Assembly (NCBI RefSeq): GCF_019904175.1
Contig: NZ_CP061913.1
Location: 2,976,001-3,040,000, forward strand
Origin: Dactylosporangium vinaceum
GTDB taxonomy: Bacteria; Actinomycetota; Actinomycetes; Mycobacteriales; Micromonosporaceae
DNA: 64,000 nucleotides
Reading direction: 5' to 3'
The notes beneath the pieces were generated by a model. The model was not told the origin of the DNA and made no database searches. It saw nothing but the letters and a program-made list of their open reading frames with translations. Positions within the stretch are counted from its first letter, which is position 1. The number at the start of each line of letters is the position of its first letter. Positions 36,540-45,093 of this stretch are shown one piece after another. The position numbers and the translations under genes were made by a program.

Positions 36540-37010
36540 ATGAGCGACTTCGACCTCCACGGCTCCGGCCACGTCCTGGGCGGCGGCGAGGACCACGCCT
36601 CCCTCGAGGCCGTCGACCAGCACCAGGGCCACGAGCTGGACCACCAGTCCCAGTACGGCATCCTCGAGCAGGACCACCGCAGCGTCGAGCACGAGGAGTT
36701 CGAGAACCTCAAGCACATCGAGTACACCGACGCGGCGGGCAACCACTACGAGATCACCGAGTACACGCACTACGAGCACACGGAGATCGAAGAGGACCAC
36801 ACCCTCATGGCCTACGGCCAGGAGAGTGGCGGCGAGGCGGGCTTCGGCGCGGCCGACGGCACCGACGCCGGCTTCGGTGAGGCGGGCTTCGGCGAGTCGG
36901 GCTTCAGCTCGCACCTGGCCCACAACCTGGACAGCATCACGTCCCGGTTCGAGAACTTCCTCGGCTCCGGTGTCTCCAACGACAACGAGATCAACGACGC
37001 CAGCGCGTAG
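36540..37010 (+). CDS. Acidic His-rich protein, paralogue of the protein at 61677
   Basis: The protein has 156 residues, is rich in Asp, Glu, His and Gly, and has no signal peptide. Residues 17-64 align without a gap to residues 37-84 of the protein at 61677 (16 of 48 identical, many conservative), sharing the pattern DHxxxE, G-x-E-x-D-x-Q-S-Q and E-x-D. A Gly/Phe repeat (GFGAADGTDAGFGEAGFGES) precedes a helical C-terminus ending NDNEINDASA. GAGAGG lies 10 bases before the ATG. It may bind metal through its His and acidic residues. I do not recognise the family. Confidence 0.7.
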   Translation: MSDFDLHGSGHVLGGGEDHASLEAVDQHQGHELDHQSQYGILEQDHRSVEHEEFENLKHIEYTDAAGNHYEITEYTHYEHTEIEEDHTLMAYGQESGGEAGFGAADGTDAGFGEAGFGESGFSSHLAHNLDSITSRFENFLGSGVSNDNEINDASA

Positions 37011-37042
37011 CTCAGGGCTGCTCTCTGGGTGAGATTGCGCTC

Positions 37043-37090
37043 ACGGCGCCGGCCGGCGGGACCCCCGCTGACCGGCGCCGTTTCGTTTTC
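37043..37090 (+). terminator. Rho-independent terminator
   Basis: A perfect ACGGCGCCGG/CCGGCGCCGT stem (37043-37052 and 37072-37081) is followed by TTTCGTTTT. It ends the acidic protein gene. This is one of the few hairpins in the window with a real U-tract. Confidence 0.85.
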
Positions 37091-37163
37091 CGGGCGATGT
37101 CAAGCCGTTTCCCGCTCGGAAATGGCCTGCGAACTGCAAGTTTCCGACGCAGACTGGGTCGCC

Positions 37164-38318
37164 ATGAGCCTCGACGACGACTGGCACTACCTGCCCACCA
37201 GAACCCGGGCCGGCGCGCTGCAGCGCGGACTCGGCCGGGGAGCGGTCCGGGCCGGGCAGGACCCGGCCGCCCCGGAGCTGATCCAGGCCTGCATACGCCG
37301 CGACCATCGCTGGCTGCCGCTCGACGACCGCGGCGTCTACCTGGCCCGGCTGGTCCGCGACCTCGACCTGCCGGTCGGCCCGATCGTCGCCCGGCTGTTC
37401 ACCGCCACCGACGAGACGGGCGAGTTCACGCACGTCCTGCGGGTCGCCGAGGCGCTGGCCCGGGCCGGCAACGCCACCATGGTCGAGAGTCTGCGACGCT
37501 ACGTCGAGATCGGCCACCACTGGCGCGAAGCCCTCACCACCATCGCCACCGCGTGGCCGGCGAACTGGTGGGACGACCTGCTCCCGGCCGCCGCCGACCG
37601 CCTCGCCTCCTCCGGGCGCCCGCTGCACCTGCCGCCGGGCCCGCCGTGGGGCGACTGGGCCACCCGCGACGAGCGCATCCGGGCCGCCGTCGGCCACGGA
37701 CCGCAGCCCCGGCGTGGCCTCGGCGAGCTGCTGAGCGCGGCCGACCTCTACGACGACGAGCTCGCCGACCCGGCCGCCGACGCCGAGCCCTGCCTGGCCG
37801 CACCGGCCGCGGACTCCCTGTCCGCGGCGCGGCGGGCGGTCGCCGATCCGGCCTCCGGGGGGTACTGGCGCGGGCTCTGTGTCATCGCGGAGCACGGCGA
37901 CGAGTCCGACGGGCCGGCGCTGCTGGCCGGGCTCGACTGGCTCGACAAGCGCGCCGACGACATGTGCGGCTACGACCGGCTCGTCGACGGGCTGGTCCGG
38001 GTCGGCGGCGACGCGGCCCGGCAGGCGCTGCCGCGGATCCGGTCGCTGTGGTTCAGCCCGCACTCCTACGAGCGGGCGGCGTACCTGCGGGCCCGGCTCG
38101 CGCTCGAACCGGACGCCTGCGCCGGCGCGCTCACCGAGGGGCTCTGGGACTGCGAGGCCGACGTGCGGCTGATCGCGGTCCGGCGGGTGCCGCTCGACGC
38201 CAAGCTGGAGCGGCGGCTGGAGTACCTCCGCGACGACCCGATCGAGGTCCCGGAGGTTCGCGCGGCCGCGGCCGAGCGCCTGACCCTGGAGTCGATCTAC
38301 CGGGTGTCGCCCGCCTGA
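37164..38318 (+). CDS. Hypothetical protein with helical repeat-like structure
   Basis: The protein is 384 residues from the ATG at 37164 (MSLDDDWHYLPTRTR). It is a chain of helices with repeated Leu/Ala/Arg patterns (VLRVAEALARAGNATMVESL, ALPRIRSLWFSPHSYERAAY) resembling HEAT-type solenoids, without a catalytic motif. The start is uncertain: no RBS is obvious, and an in-frame ATG at 37122 is also possible. It stands alone between two terminators. I do not recognise the family. Confidence 0.6.
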   Translation: MSLDDDWHYLPTRTRAGALQRGLGRGAVRAGQDPAAPELIQACIRRDHRWLPLDDRGVYLARLVRDLDLPVGPIVARLFTATDETGEFTHVLRVAEALARAGNATMVESLRRYVEIGHHWREALTTIATAWPANWWDDLLPAAADRLASSGRPLHLPPGPPWGDWATRDERIRAAVGHGPQPRRGLGELLSAADLYDDELADPAADAEPCLAAPAADSLSAARRAVADPASGGYWRGLCVIAEHGDESDGPALLAGLDWLDKRADDMCGYDRLVDGLVRVGGDAARQALPRIRSLWFSPHSYERAAYLRARLALEPDACAGALTEGLWDCEADVRLIAVRRVPLDAKLERRLEYLRDDPIEVPEVRAAAAERLTLESIYRVSPA

Positions 38319-38462
38319 CACATCGGCGCAAGTGCGTGCCAAGTGCTCGCCAAGTCCCGTCCCGCATGCTGTCTTCAGCACCACCGAAGGGGCCCGGAAG
38401 CGGGCCTTGCAACACTTACCTCGAGCGCCTCGCGCCTCGATTTCTATAGATATCTGAGCCGG

Positions 38463-38493
38463 CCCGGCGGCCCCTCCCCCTCGTGCCGCCGGG
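38463..38493. terminator. Terminator hairpin between convergent genes
   Basis: CCCGGCGGC (38463) pairs with GCCGCCGGG (38493) across a 13-base pyrimidine-rich loop. It lies just after the lipoprotein stop on the minus strand. A smaller hairpin, GGCCCG-GAAG-CGGGCC, sits at 38391-38406 on the side of the plus-strand gene. The rest of this 186-base gap holds short direct repeats of CAAGTGC and nothing else I can name. Confidence 0.6.
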
Positions 38494-38504
38494 CTCTCAG
38501 GACC

Positions 38505-38888
38505 CTACTTGGCCTGCCCGCACGTGGCCTGGATGCGCTGCGTGAGGCGGTCCGCGAAGGCGGGGTCGCTGATCACCCGCTGCTGGAACTCATCGACCTG
38601 GGCCGTCGTGAGGTCCGTGTAGATCGGGCGGGTGGCATAGGCCGACGCCATCGCCGCCGGGTCCGTGTACACCTGCGACTGGACCGAGCACAGATGCTGC
38701 GCGGTCGCGTCCAGGAAGATCGTCTCGCGGCGCTCCGCGGTCGGCGGGCCCGAGGGCGCGGCCGACGCCGAGGGCTTCGGGGCCTTCATCTCCTGGTTGG
38801 TGTTGTCCGAGGACTTCCCACACGCGCAAAGGCCTGCCGCCACGACGGCCAGTGTGGCCGCGGCGAGCAGGGCACGGGAGCGGATCAT
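38505..38888 (-). CDS. Small lipoprotein of unknown function
   Basis: The protein has 127 residues. The signal peptide MIRSRALLAAATLAVVAAG ends in a lipobox LCAC with Cys23 as the likely lipidated residue. The mature part starts with a Ser/Ala/Pro linker and a helical domain with two Cys (HLCSVQ, QATCGQ) that may form a disulfide. GAGAGGTGG lies about 10 bases upstream of the ATG. Homology is not recognised. It follows the exported repeat protein on the same strand. Confidence 0.68.
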   Translation of the reverse strand: MIRSRALLAAATLAVVAAGLCACGKSSDNTNQEMKAPKPSASAAPSGPPTAERRETIFLDATAQHLCSVQSQVYTDPAAMASAYATRPIYTDLTTAQVDEFQQRVISDPAFADRLTQRIQATCGQAK

Positions 38889-38965
38889 CGAGCTTTGCCA
38901 CCTCTCTGTGGACCGGCCGGGGTCGCCCGGCCGGTGCGCGAGCGGCACCGGCCGGCCCGGTGCCG

Positions 38966-39754
38966 TTACGAGACGACCAGCGTGAGGTCGTTGGTGTCGG
39001 TGGTGCTGCCGTACTTGAGGTTCACCGTGAGCTTGTAGGTGCCCGCGGCGACGTTCGTCGCGTCGAACTTGACGGCCGCGAAGTCGTCGGTGCCGACGGC
39101 CAGGCTGCTGCCCTTGCTCAGCGACGTGTAGGTGGCGGTGTTCTGCGGGTAGCTCACGACCAGGCCGGTCGGGCCGCCGGTGACGGTGACCTGCAGGTTG
39201 TCGACGCCGCTCTTGCGGGACTGGAAGACCAGCTGCGACCAGACCGGGGTGGCCTGGGGCACCGTCACCGCCGACGTCTTCTGCACTACGGCGTCGCCCG
39301 TCACCGACACGACCGGGAGCGTCGCCGTGACCGATCCGGACCTGTCGGTGCCCGTGCAGTCGCTCGCCCCGTCCGCCTTCACCGTGTAGGTGTAGCTGAG
39401 CTTCAGCGGCACCAGGGCGAGCAGCGTGTTCGACTGGAGCGAGACGTTGAACGCGGCGTAGTCCAGGTGGCCGGCCTTGAGCGAGTCGCCCTTCGACAGC
39501 GAGCTGTAGGTGGCGGTGTTCGCCGGGTACTTCACCGTGACGCCGGTCCCGCTCGCCGTCACCTTGAGGTCGCAGATGTCCTTGCTCGCCGCCCACATGG
39601 TGCCCACCCAGCCCGTCTGGCCCGGCAGCATCGGCGCGAGCACCGGCACGACGAGCCCCAGTTCGGGCGTGGCCGCCGTGGCGGGCGCGGCCGCAGGCAG
39701 GATGGCGGCCGCACCGGCGGCACAGGCGAGGGCGATGGAGGCGGAACGGCGCAT
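38966..39754 (-). CDS. Exported protein with two internal beta-repeats
   Basis: The protein has 262 residues. A signal peptide (SIALACAAGAAAILPAAAPATAA) is followed by two homologous domains. The first contains YPANTATYSSLSKGDSL near residues 75-91 and the second contains YPQNTATYTSLSKGSSL near 200-216; both continue with a (D)FAAVKF/YAAFNV strand. The repeats are about 125 residues apart. The fold is probably beta-sandwich with extracellular adhesion or structural roles; no enzymatic motif is seen. The ATG at 39754 gives a proper signal peptide. Confidence 0.72.
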   Translation of the reverse strand: MRRSASIALACAAGAAAILPAAAPATAATPELGLVVPVLAPMLPGQTGWVGTMWAASKDICDLKVTASGTGVTVKYPANTATYSSLSKGDSLKAGHLDYAAFNVSLQSNTLLALVPLKLSYTYTVKADGASDCTGTDRSGSVTATLPVVSVTGDAVVQKTSAVTVPQATPVWSQLVFQSRKSGVDNLQVTVTGGPTGLVVSYPQNTATYTSLSKGSSLAVGTDDFAAVKFDATNVAAGTYKLTVNLKYGSTTDTNDLTLVVS

Positions 39755-39875
39755 CGGAGGGGTCCTTCCCAGGGTGACGTGCTGTCGAGTGGCTGATCGG
39801 CGCCCGGGCGGGGCGGTTGAGCGAAGGCCGTGTTTCGGAACCGGTTCGGCGGGGCTCAAAACCGGTGCCGCCGGC

Positions 39876-40751
39876 TCAGCTGCTCAGGGCCACCCACGAC
39901 TCGTACTGGTGGACCGCGATGCCGGCGAACGCCGGATAGCGCTGCGCGGCCGCGTCGACCGCCGACAGGGTCGTGTGCAGGCGCTCCTCGGAGGTGCCGT
40001 GGAAGCTGCAGTACGAGCAGTCGCCGAGCGCCTGGGTCTCCGCGCCCAGCCGCGCCGGCTTCGCCGCGGCACCGGCCCGCCGCAGCAGGTCGTCGGCGAC
40101 CCCGACGATGGAGTTGGCGCCGGTGGCCGTGTTGCGGTAGCTCATCACCGTGACCCCGGCGACGCGGGCGAGCACGGCGTCGGCCAGGTTCTGCCCGCCG
40201 GCCAGCGTGACTGTCGGGAGCCAGAAGGGCACGTCGGCCTCCACCGGCAGCTCGGTGGCGTCCGACATCTCCTGCAAAAGGGCCAGATATAGGGGTACCA
40301 ACGCAGCCTTGTCGTTCGGCCAGGAGGGCAGCAGGTAGGGCTCCACATCCACGTGCAGCCCGTGGAAGAGGCCCGTGGCCGCGGCGCTCGCCGCCCAGGT
40401 CAGCGCCGTGGCGTGGGCGGTCGTCCAGGACGGGTCGCCGCCGAGCGCGTCGAGCATGATCCCCGCGTCGTCGCACAGGCCCTTCAGGGTCGCCAGGCGC
40501 CGGAGCTCGGCCGGGCCCGCCTGCGGGTCGTAGTACGCGAACAGCGCCCGCACCCCGTTCGCGGCCGCCCACTCGACCACCGGCCGCGGCTCGTCCTGCT
40601 CCCACAGCCACATCGCCCGCGTCCCCGGCGGCGCCACCGCGGTCTCCGGGCCCAGGGCCGGCAGCCGCAGGGGCGTGGCGGCGATCAGCGCGATCCCCAC
40701 GAGGAGCACGCAGAGTCCGGCCTGCGCGGCCGAGTCGAGGACGCGCCGCAT
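39876..40751 (-). CDS. Exported or membrane-anchored TIM-barrel-like protein
   Basis: The protein has 291 residues. An N-terminal hydrophobic segment (AGLCVLLVGIALIAATPL) acts as signal peptide or anchor. The mature domain has beta-alpha units typical of glycosidase-like barrels: RAMWLWEQDEPRPVVEW, LFHGLHVDVEPYLLPSW, LPVEADVPFWLP and VTVMSYRNTATG. The acidic residues in DVEPY could be catalytic, as in related GH-like families, but I cannot assign a family. It diverges from the cobalamin riboswitch region. Confidence 0.62.
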   Translation of the reverse strand: MRRVLDSAAQAGLCVLLVGIALIAATPLRLPALGPETAVAPPGTRAMWLWEQDEPRPVVEWAAANGVRALFAYYDPQAGPAELRRLATLKGLCDDAGIMLDALGGDPSWTTAHATALTWAASAAATGLFHGLHVDVEPYLLPSWPNDKAALVPLYLALLQEMSDATELPVEADVPFWLPTVTLAGGQNLADAVLARVAGVTVMSYRNTATGANSIVGVADDLLRRAGAAAKPARLGAETQALGDCSYCSFHGTSEERLHTTLSAVDAAAQRYPAFAGIAVHQYESWVALSS

Positions 40752-40787
40752 GCCCGGCTCATCGGCCGCCCGCCCGGCAAGATGAGT

Positions 40788-40802
40788 GTCACATCCTGTG
40801 AC
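40788..40802. promoter_or_regulatory. 15-bp palindrome before the B12 operon promoter
   Basis: GTCACA-TCC-TGTGAC is a perfect 6-bp inverted repeat placed just before a TTGACG (40804-40809). TTGACG could be the -35 element of the riboswitch transcript, with a weak -10 (CACGAT, 40828). The palindrome could be an operator that adds protein control to the riboswitch. Confidence 0.4.
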
Positions 40803-40831
40803 GTTGACGTCGCCGGGGCCGGTGGGACACG

Positions 40832-40990
40832 ATGGCGCTTGCGGTATGTGGAGGAACCCGGTGCAAATCCGGGACGGTCCCGCCACTGTGACCGGGGAGT
40901 TCGCACCTCAGCGCACGGACCACGGCCGGCGACGGCGGGAAGGTCGAGGGGCGGCGGCGATCCGGCAGTCAGGAGACTCCAGCCGCGCAA
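40832..40990 (+). promoter_or_regulatory. Cobalamin (AdoCbl) riboswitch
   Basis: The conserved core is clear: GGTGCAAATCCGGGACGGTC (40860-40879) followed by CCGCCACTGTGACCGGGGAG, and the 3' B12 box GCAGTCAGGAGACTCC (40965-40980). The fold should bind adenosylcobalamin and block expression of the chelatase-cobM operon that begins 45 bases downstream. The tail (GCCACCTCGCGGGC...) can pair with sequence near the RBS GAAGGGAAGA, so control of translation initiation is likely. Confidence 0.95.
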
Positions 40991-41034
40991 CTGCGTAAAG
41001 CCACCTCGCGGGCGCGGACCCGCCGAAGGGAAGA

Positions 41035-43149
41035 GTGTCAGTGACCCCGCCGTACCCGTTCTCGGCCGTCGTCGGCCTGCCCGACCTGCGCCTGGCACTG
41101 CTGCTCACCGCCGTCTCACCGGCCATCGGGGGCGTGCTCGTCCGCGGCGAGAAGGGCACCGCCAAGTCGACGGTCGTGCGCGCGCTGGCGGCGCTGCTGC
41201 CCGACATCGACGTGGTGGCCGGCTGCCGGTTCGCCTGCGACCCCGCCGCGCCCGACGCGGAGTGCCCGGACGGCCCGCACACCGTCGACACCGTCCTGAC
41301 CTCGACGCCCGACGACCCCGGGCTGCCCACGGTCACCGTCGGCGTCGAGCTGGAGCTGGACGCGGTCGGGCCGGGGTTCGAGCGGCGGCGGTCGGCGCTC
41401 GTCGAGCTGCCCGTGGGGGCGACCGAGGACCGGGTGGTCGGCACGCTTGACCTGCAGCGGGCGCTCGGGGACGGGGTGAAGGCCTACGAGCCGGGGCTCC
41501 TCGCCGCGGCGCACCGCGGGGTCCTCTACGTCGACGAGGTCAACCTGCTGCCGGACCACCTCGTCGACCTGCTCCTCGACGCCGCCGCCATGGGCCGGGC
41601 CCACGTCGAGCGGGACGGGGTGTCGGTCAAGCACGCGGCCCGGTTCCTGCTCGTCGGCACCATGAACCCGGAGGAGGGCGAGCCGCGCCCGCAGCTGGTC
41701 GACCGGTTCGGCCTGGTCGTCGGGGTCGCCGCGCCCCAGGAGGCCGCCCCGCGGGCCGAGGTCGTGCGGCGGCGGCTGGCGTACGAGCTCGACCCCGCTG
41801 CCTTCGCCGCCCGCTACGTCGCCGACGACGCCGCCCTCGCCGAGCGGATCGTGACCGCCCGCGCCCGGCTCGCCACCGTGGCGCTGCCGGACGCGGAGCT
41901 GGACCGGATCGCCCGGATCTGCCTGGCGTACCGCGTGGACGGCCTGCGGGCCGACATCGTCGTCGCCCGGACGGCTGTCGCGCTCGCGGCCTGGCAGGGC
42001 CGGACGGTCGTCACGAAGAACGACGTGCGCGACGCCGCCCGCCTGGCCCTCCCGCACCGCCGCCGCCGCGACCCGCTCGACCCGCCGGGCGCCGACCGCG
42101 ACCGCCTCGAGGAGGTCCTCGAGCAGGAGGCCGGCCCCGATCCGGACGACGATCCGCCGGGCGGCCCGCCGCCGTCCGATCCCGACCCCGAGCCCGGCCC
42201 GAGCGACAAGCCGGACGGGTCTGCGGCTCCCCCGCCGGCGCCTTTGCCGCCGGGGCCCGCCGAGCAGTCGTTCGATCCGCCCACGCAGCGACCGCCGGTT
42301 GAGCCGAGCGACGGCGGCTTGTCCGATAAGTCCGACTCGCCAGACGAGTCTGCCTCGTCCGACGTTTCGGATATGCCGGGCGTGGCGGCGCCCGGGCAGC
42401 TCGCGTTCGCCGGGCTCCCGTACCGGCCGAAGCTGCTCACCATCGCCGGGCGGGCCAATCGGCAGCCCGGGTCACACGCCGGGCGCCGGTCGCCGGCCCT
42501 GTCGCGCCACGGCCGGGTCGTGCGCTCGCGGGCCCCGATCGGCGGCAAGCTCACGAGCATCCACGTCCCCGACACGATCCGCGCCGCCGCCCTGCGCGGG
42601 GTGCGGCGGGCCGAGGCCCGCGACGTCCGGGAAGCGGTGAAGGTCGGCCGCGAGGCGAACCTGGTCCTGTTCGTCGTCGACGCGTCCGGCTCGATGGCCG
42701 CCCGGCAGCGCATGGCCGTGGTGAAGACGGCCGTGCTCTCGCTGCTGCGCGACGCCTACCAGCGCCGGGACAAGGTGGGGATGGTCTCGTTCCGCGGCCG
42801 CGACGCCGAGCTGGTGCTGGAGCCGACCGCGAGCCACGAGGTAGGCGTCGTGCGCCTGGCCGAGCTGCGCACCGGGGGCCGCACACCGCTCGCCGCCGGC
42901 CTGCGCCGGGCCGCCCGCACCCTGCACGGCGAGCGCCGCCGGGACGCCCGCCGCCGCCCGCTGCTCGTCGTCGTCACCGACGGCCGGTCGACGAGCGGGC
43001 CGGACCCGCTGACCGTGGTGCCGCTCCTGGCCGGGGTGCCCGCGGTGGTCGTCGACTGCGAGAGCGGCCCGATCCGCCTCGGCCTGGCCCGGCGCCTGGC
43101 CGCCGCGCTCGAGGCGTCCTGTATTCCACTGAGCAGCCTGGGGGCGTGA
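41035..43149 (+). CDS. Putative cobaltochelatase, fused ChlI/ChlD-type subunit
   Basis: The protein has 704 residues. The N-terminal AAA+ domain has Walker A GEKGTAKST and Walker B VLYVDEVNLL as in BchI/ChlI/CobS. A Pro/Asp/Ser-rich linker occupies about 355-455. The C-terminal vWA domain has the MIDAS segment VVDASGSMAA near residue 549. This fused I-D architecture is the usual actinobacterial partner of CobN for inserting cobalt into the corrin ring; CobN is not in the window. The start is GTG at 41035 or the in-frame GTG at 41041, which fits the RBS better. Confidence 0.9.
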   Translation: MSVTPPYPFSAVVGLPDLRLALLLTAVSPAIGGVLVRGEKGTAKSTVVRALAALLPDIDVVAGCRFACDPAAPDAECPDGPHTVDTVLTSTPDDPGLPTVTVGVELELDAVGPGFERRRSALVELPVGATEDRVVGTLDLQRALGDGVKAYEPGLLAAAHRGVLYVDEVNLLPDHLVDLLLDAAAMGRAHVERDGVSVKHAARFLLVGTMNPEEGEPRPQLVDRFGLVVGVAAPQEAAPRAEVVRRRLAYELDPAAFAARYVADDAALAERIVTARARLATVALPDAELDRIARICLAYRVDGLRADIVVARTAVALAAWQGRTVVTKNDVRDAARLALPHRRRRDPLDPPGADRDRLEEVLEQEAGPDPDDDPPGGPPPSDPDPEPGPSDKPDGSAAPPPAPLPPGPAEQSFDPPTQRPPVEPSDGGLSDKSDSPDESASSDVSDMPGVAAPGQLAFAGLPYRPKLLTIAGRANRQPGSHAGRRSPALSRHGRVVRSRAPIGGKLTSIHVPDTIRAAALRGVRRAEARDVREAVKVGREANLVLFVVDASGSMAARQRMAVVKTAVLSLLRDAYQRRDKVGMVSFRGRDAELVLEPTASHEVGVVRLAELRTGGRTPLAAGLRRAARTLHGERRRDARRRPLLVVVTDGRSTSGPDPLTVVPLLAGVPAVVVDCESGPIRLGLARRLAAALEASCIPLSSLGA

Positions 43150-43153
43150 CACC

Positions 43154-43756
43154 GTGCCGCAAGGAAAAGTCGAGCAGGTCCCCGACGACGGCCTCACCAC
43201 ACGTCAGCGGCGGCGGTTGCACGTGCTCGCGGTACACACGGGGCAGGGTAAGGGCAAGTCGACGGCGGCCTTCGGGATGGCGTTGCGGGCGTGGAGTGCC
43301 GGCTGGTCCATCGGCGTGTTCCAGTTCGTGAAGAGTCCGAAGTGGAAGGTCGGCGAGGAGACCGCGCTGCGGGCGCTCGGCGCGACCGGCCAGGGCGGCA
43401 GCGTCGTGTGGCACAAGATGGGGGAGGGCTGGTCCTGGATTCAGCGCCCCGGCACCGAGCGCGACCACGCGGTCGAGGCGGCCGAGGGCTGGGCCCAGAT
43501 CAAGCGGGATCTGGCCGCGGAGACGTACCGGTTCTACGTGCTCGACGAGTTCACGTACCCGATCAAGTGGGGCTGGGTCGACATCGCCGACGTCGTCGAG
43601 ACGCTGCGTGAGCGGCCCGGCAACCAGCACGTCGTCGTCACCGGCCGCGATGCCCACCCCGACCTGCTCGAGGCGGCCGACCTGGTCACCGAGATGACGA
43701 AGGTCAGGCATCCGATGGACGCCGGGCGAAAAGGGCAGCAGGGCATCGAGTGGTAG
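43154..43756 (+). CDS. cobO: Cob(I)yrinic acid a,c-diamide adenosyltransferase
   Basis: The protein has 200 residues. CobO/BtuR/CobA-type adenosyltransferase transfers the 5'-deoxyadenosyl group from ATP to cobalt. The unusual P-loop HTGQGKGKSTAAFG is present near residue 28, with VFQFVKSPKWKVGEE and VLDEFTYPIKWGWV. It starts at GTG 43154 after the short gap behind the chelatase stop. Its last codons overlap the cobB start. Confidence 0.96.
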   Translation: MPQGKVEQVPDDGLTTRQRRRLHVLAVHTGQGKGKSTAAFGMALRAWSAGWSIGVFQFVKSPKWKVGEETALRALGATGQGGSVVWHKMGEGWSWIQRPGTERDHAVEAAEGWAQIKRDLAAETYRFYVLDEFTYPIKWGWVDIADVVETLRERPGNQHVVVTGRDAHPDLLEAADLVTEMTKVRHPMDAGRKGQQGIEW

Positions 43757-45093
43757 CCCGGATCGTCATCGCGGCGCCCGCCTCCGGCCACGGCAAGACG
43801 ACAGTCGCGACGGGCCTGCTTGCCGCGTTCGCCGCCCGCGGGCGGAAGGTCGCGCCGTTCAAGGTCGGCCCCGACTACATCGACCCCGGGTACCACGCGC
43901 TCGCCGCCGGCCGCCCGGGCCGCAACCTCGACCCCGTGCTCGTCGGCGAGGACCTGATCGCGCCGCTGTTCGCCCACGGCGCGGCCGGCTGTGACCTGGC
44001 CGTCGTCGAGGGCGTCATGGGCCTGTACGACGGGCGCACCGGCGCCGGCGAGTTCGGCTCCACCGCGCACGTCGCCCGGCTGCTGCGGGCGCCCGTCGTG
44101 CTTGTCGTCGACGCGACCGCGCAGGCCCGCTCGGTCGCCGCGCTGATCCACGGGTTCCGCTCGTTCGGCGACATCTCCGGGAGCGCGCTGCACATCGCGG
44201 GCGCCGTCCTCAACCGGGTCGGCTCGGACCGGCACGAGCAGATCCTGCGCGACGCCTGCGCCGAGGTGGGCACGCCGGTCCTGGGCGTGCTGCGCCGCCA
44301 CGACGCGGTCGCCGCGCCGTCGCGCCACCTCGGGCTGGTGCCGGTGGTCGAGCGGTCCACCGAGGCGGCCGCGTCCGTCGCCGCGCTGGCCGAGCTGATC
44401 GCGGCGAGCGTCGACCTGGACGCGATCGAGGCCGTGGCCCGCACGGCGCCGCCGGTGACGGCCGTGCCCTGGACACCTTCCGTGGCCGAGCCGGTGGCGG
44501 GATCGCCGGTCGTGGCGGTCGCGGGCGGGCCCGCGTTCTCGTTCGGCTACGCCGAGACCGTCGAGCTGCTGACCGCGGCCGGCGCCCGGGTGGCCCCGGT
44601 GGACCCGCTGCGGGACGAGCGGCTGCCTGACGGGGCGCGGGGGCTTGTCGTCGGCGGCGGCTTTCCCGAGGTGTACGCCGAGCAGCTCTCCGGCAACGGG
44701 GCTCTGCGGCGCGCGGTGGGGGATCTCGCGGCCGGAGGCGGAGCCGTCGCCGCGGAGTGCGCGGGGCTGCTGTGGCTGTGCCGCACCCTCGACGGCAAGC
44801 CGATGTGCGGGGTGCTCGACGCGGACGCGGTGATGACGCCGTCACTGACGCTCGGGTATCGCGACGCGGTGGCGCTCACCGACAGCGTGCTCGCTCCCAC
44901 CGGCACCCGGGTGACCGGGCACGAGTTCCATCGCACGCGGGTGACGCCCGGCGCCGGTCCGCAGGGTGCCGCGTGGGCCTGGCGCGACGGCCGGGACGGG
45001 TTTGTCACGGGCAACGTGCACGCCTCCTACCTGCACCTGCACTGGGCCGGCAACCCCGCGCTGGCCCACCGGCTGGTCGCCGCATGCGTCTAG
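43750..45093 (+). CDS. cobB: Cobyrinic acid a,c-diamide synthase
   Basis: The protein has 447 residues. The N-terminal ATP-binding domain begins VIAAPASGHGKTTVATGLLA. The C-terminal glutamine amidotransferase domain carries the nucleophile Cys in VAAECAGLLWLC and the His in ASYLHLHW. It amidates the a and c side chains of (hydrogeno)byrinic acid or cobyrinate with glutamine and ATP. The GTG start overlaps cobO by 7 bases, and the end overlaps the next gene by 10 bases. Confidence 0.95.
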   Translation: MVARIVIAAPASGHGKTTVATGLLAAFAARGRKVAPFKVGPDYIDPGYHALAAGRPGRNLDPVLVGEDLIAPLFAHGAAGCDLAVVEGVMGLYDGRTGAGEFGSTAHVARLLRAPVVLVVDATAQARSVAALIHGFRSFGDISGSALHIAGAVLNRVGSDRHEQILRDACAEVGTPVLGVLRRHDAVAAPSRHLGLVPVVERSTEAAASVAALAELIAASVDLDAIEAVARTAPPVTAVPWTPSVAEPVAGSPVVAVAGGPAFSFGYAETVELLTAAGARVAPVDPLRDERLPDGARGLVVGGGFPEVYAEQLSGNGALRRAVGDLAAGGGAVAAECAGLLWLCRTLDGKPMCGVLDADAVMTPSLTLGYRDAVALTDSVLAPTGTRVTGHEFHRTRVTPGAGPQGAAWAWRDGRDGFVTGNVHASYLHLHWAGNPALAHRLVAACV

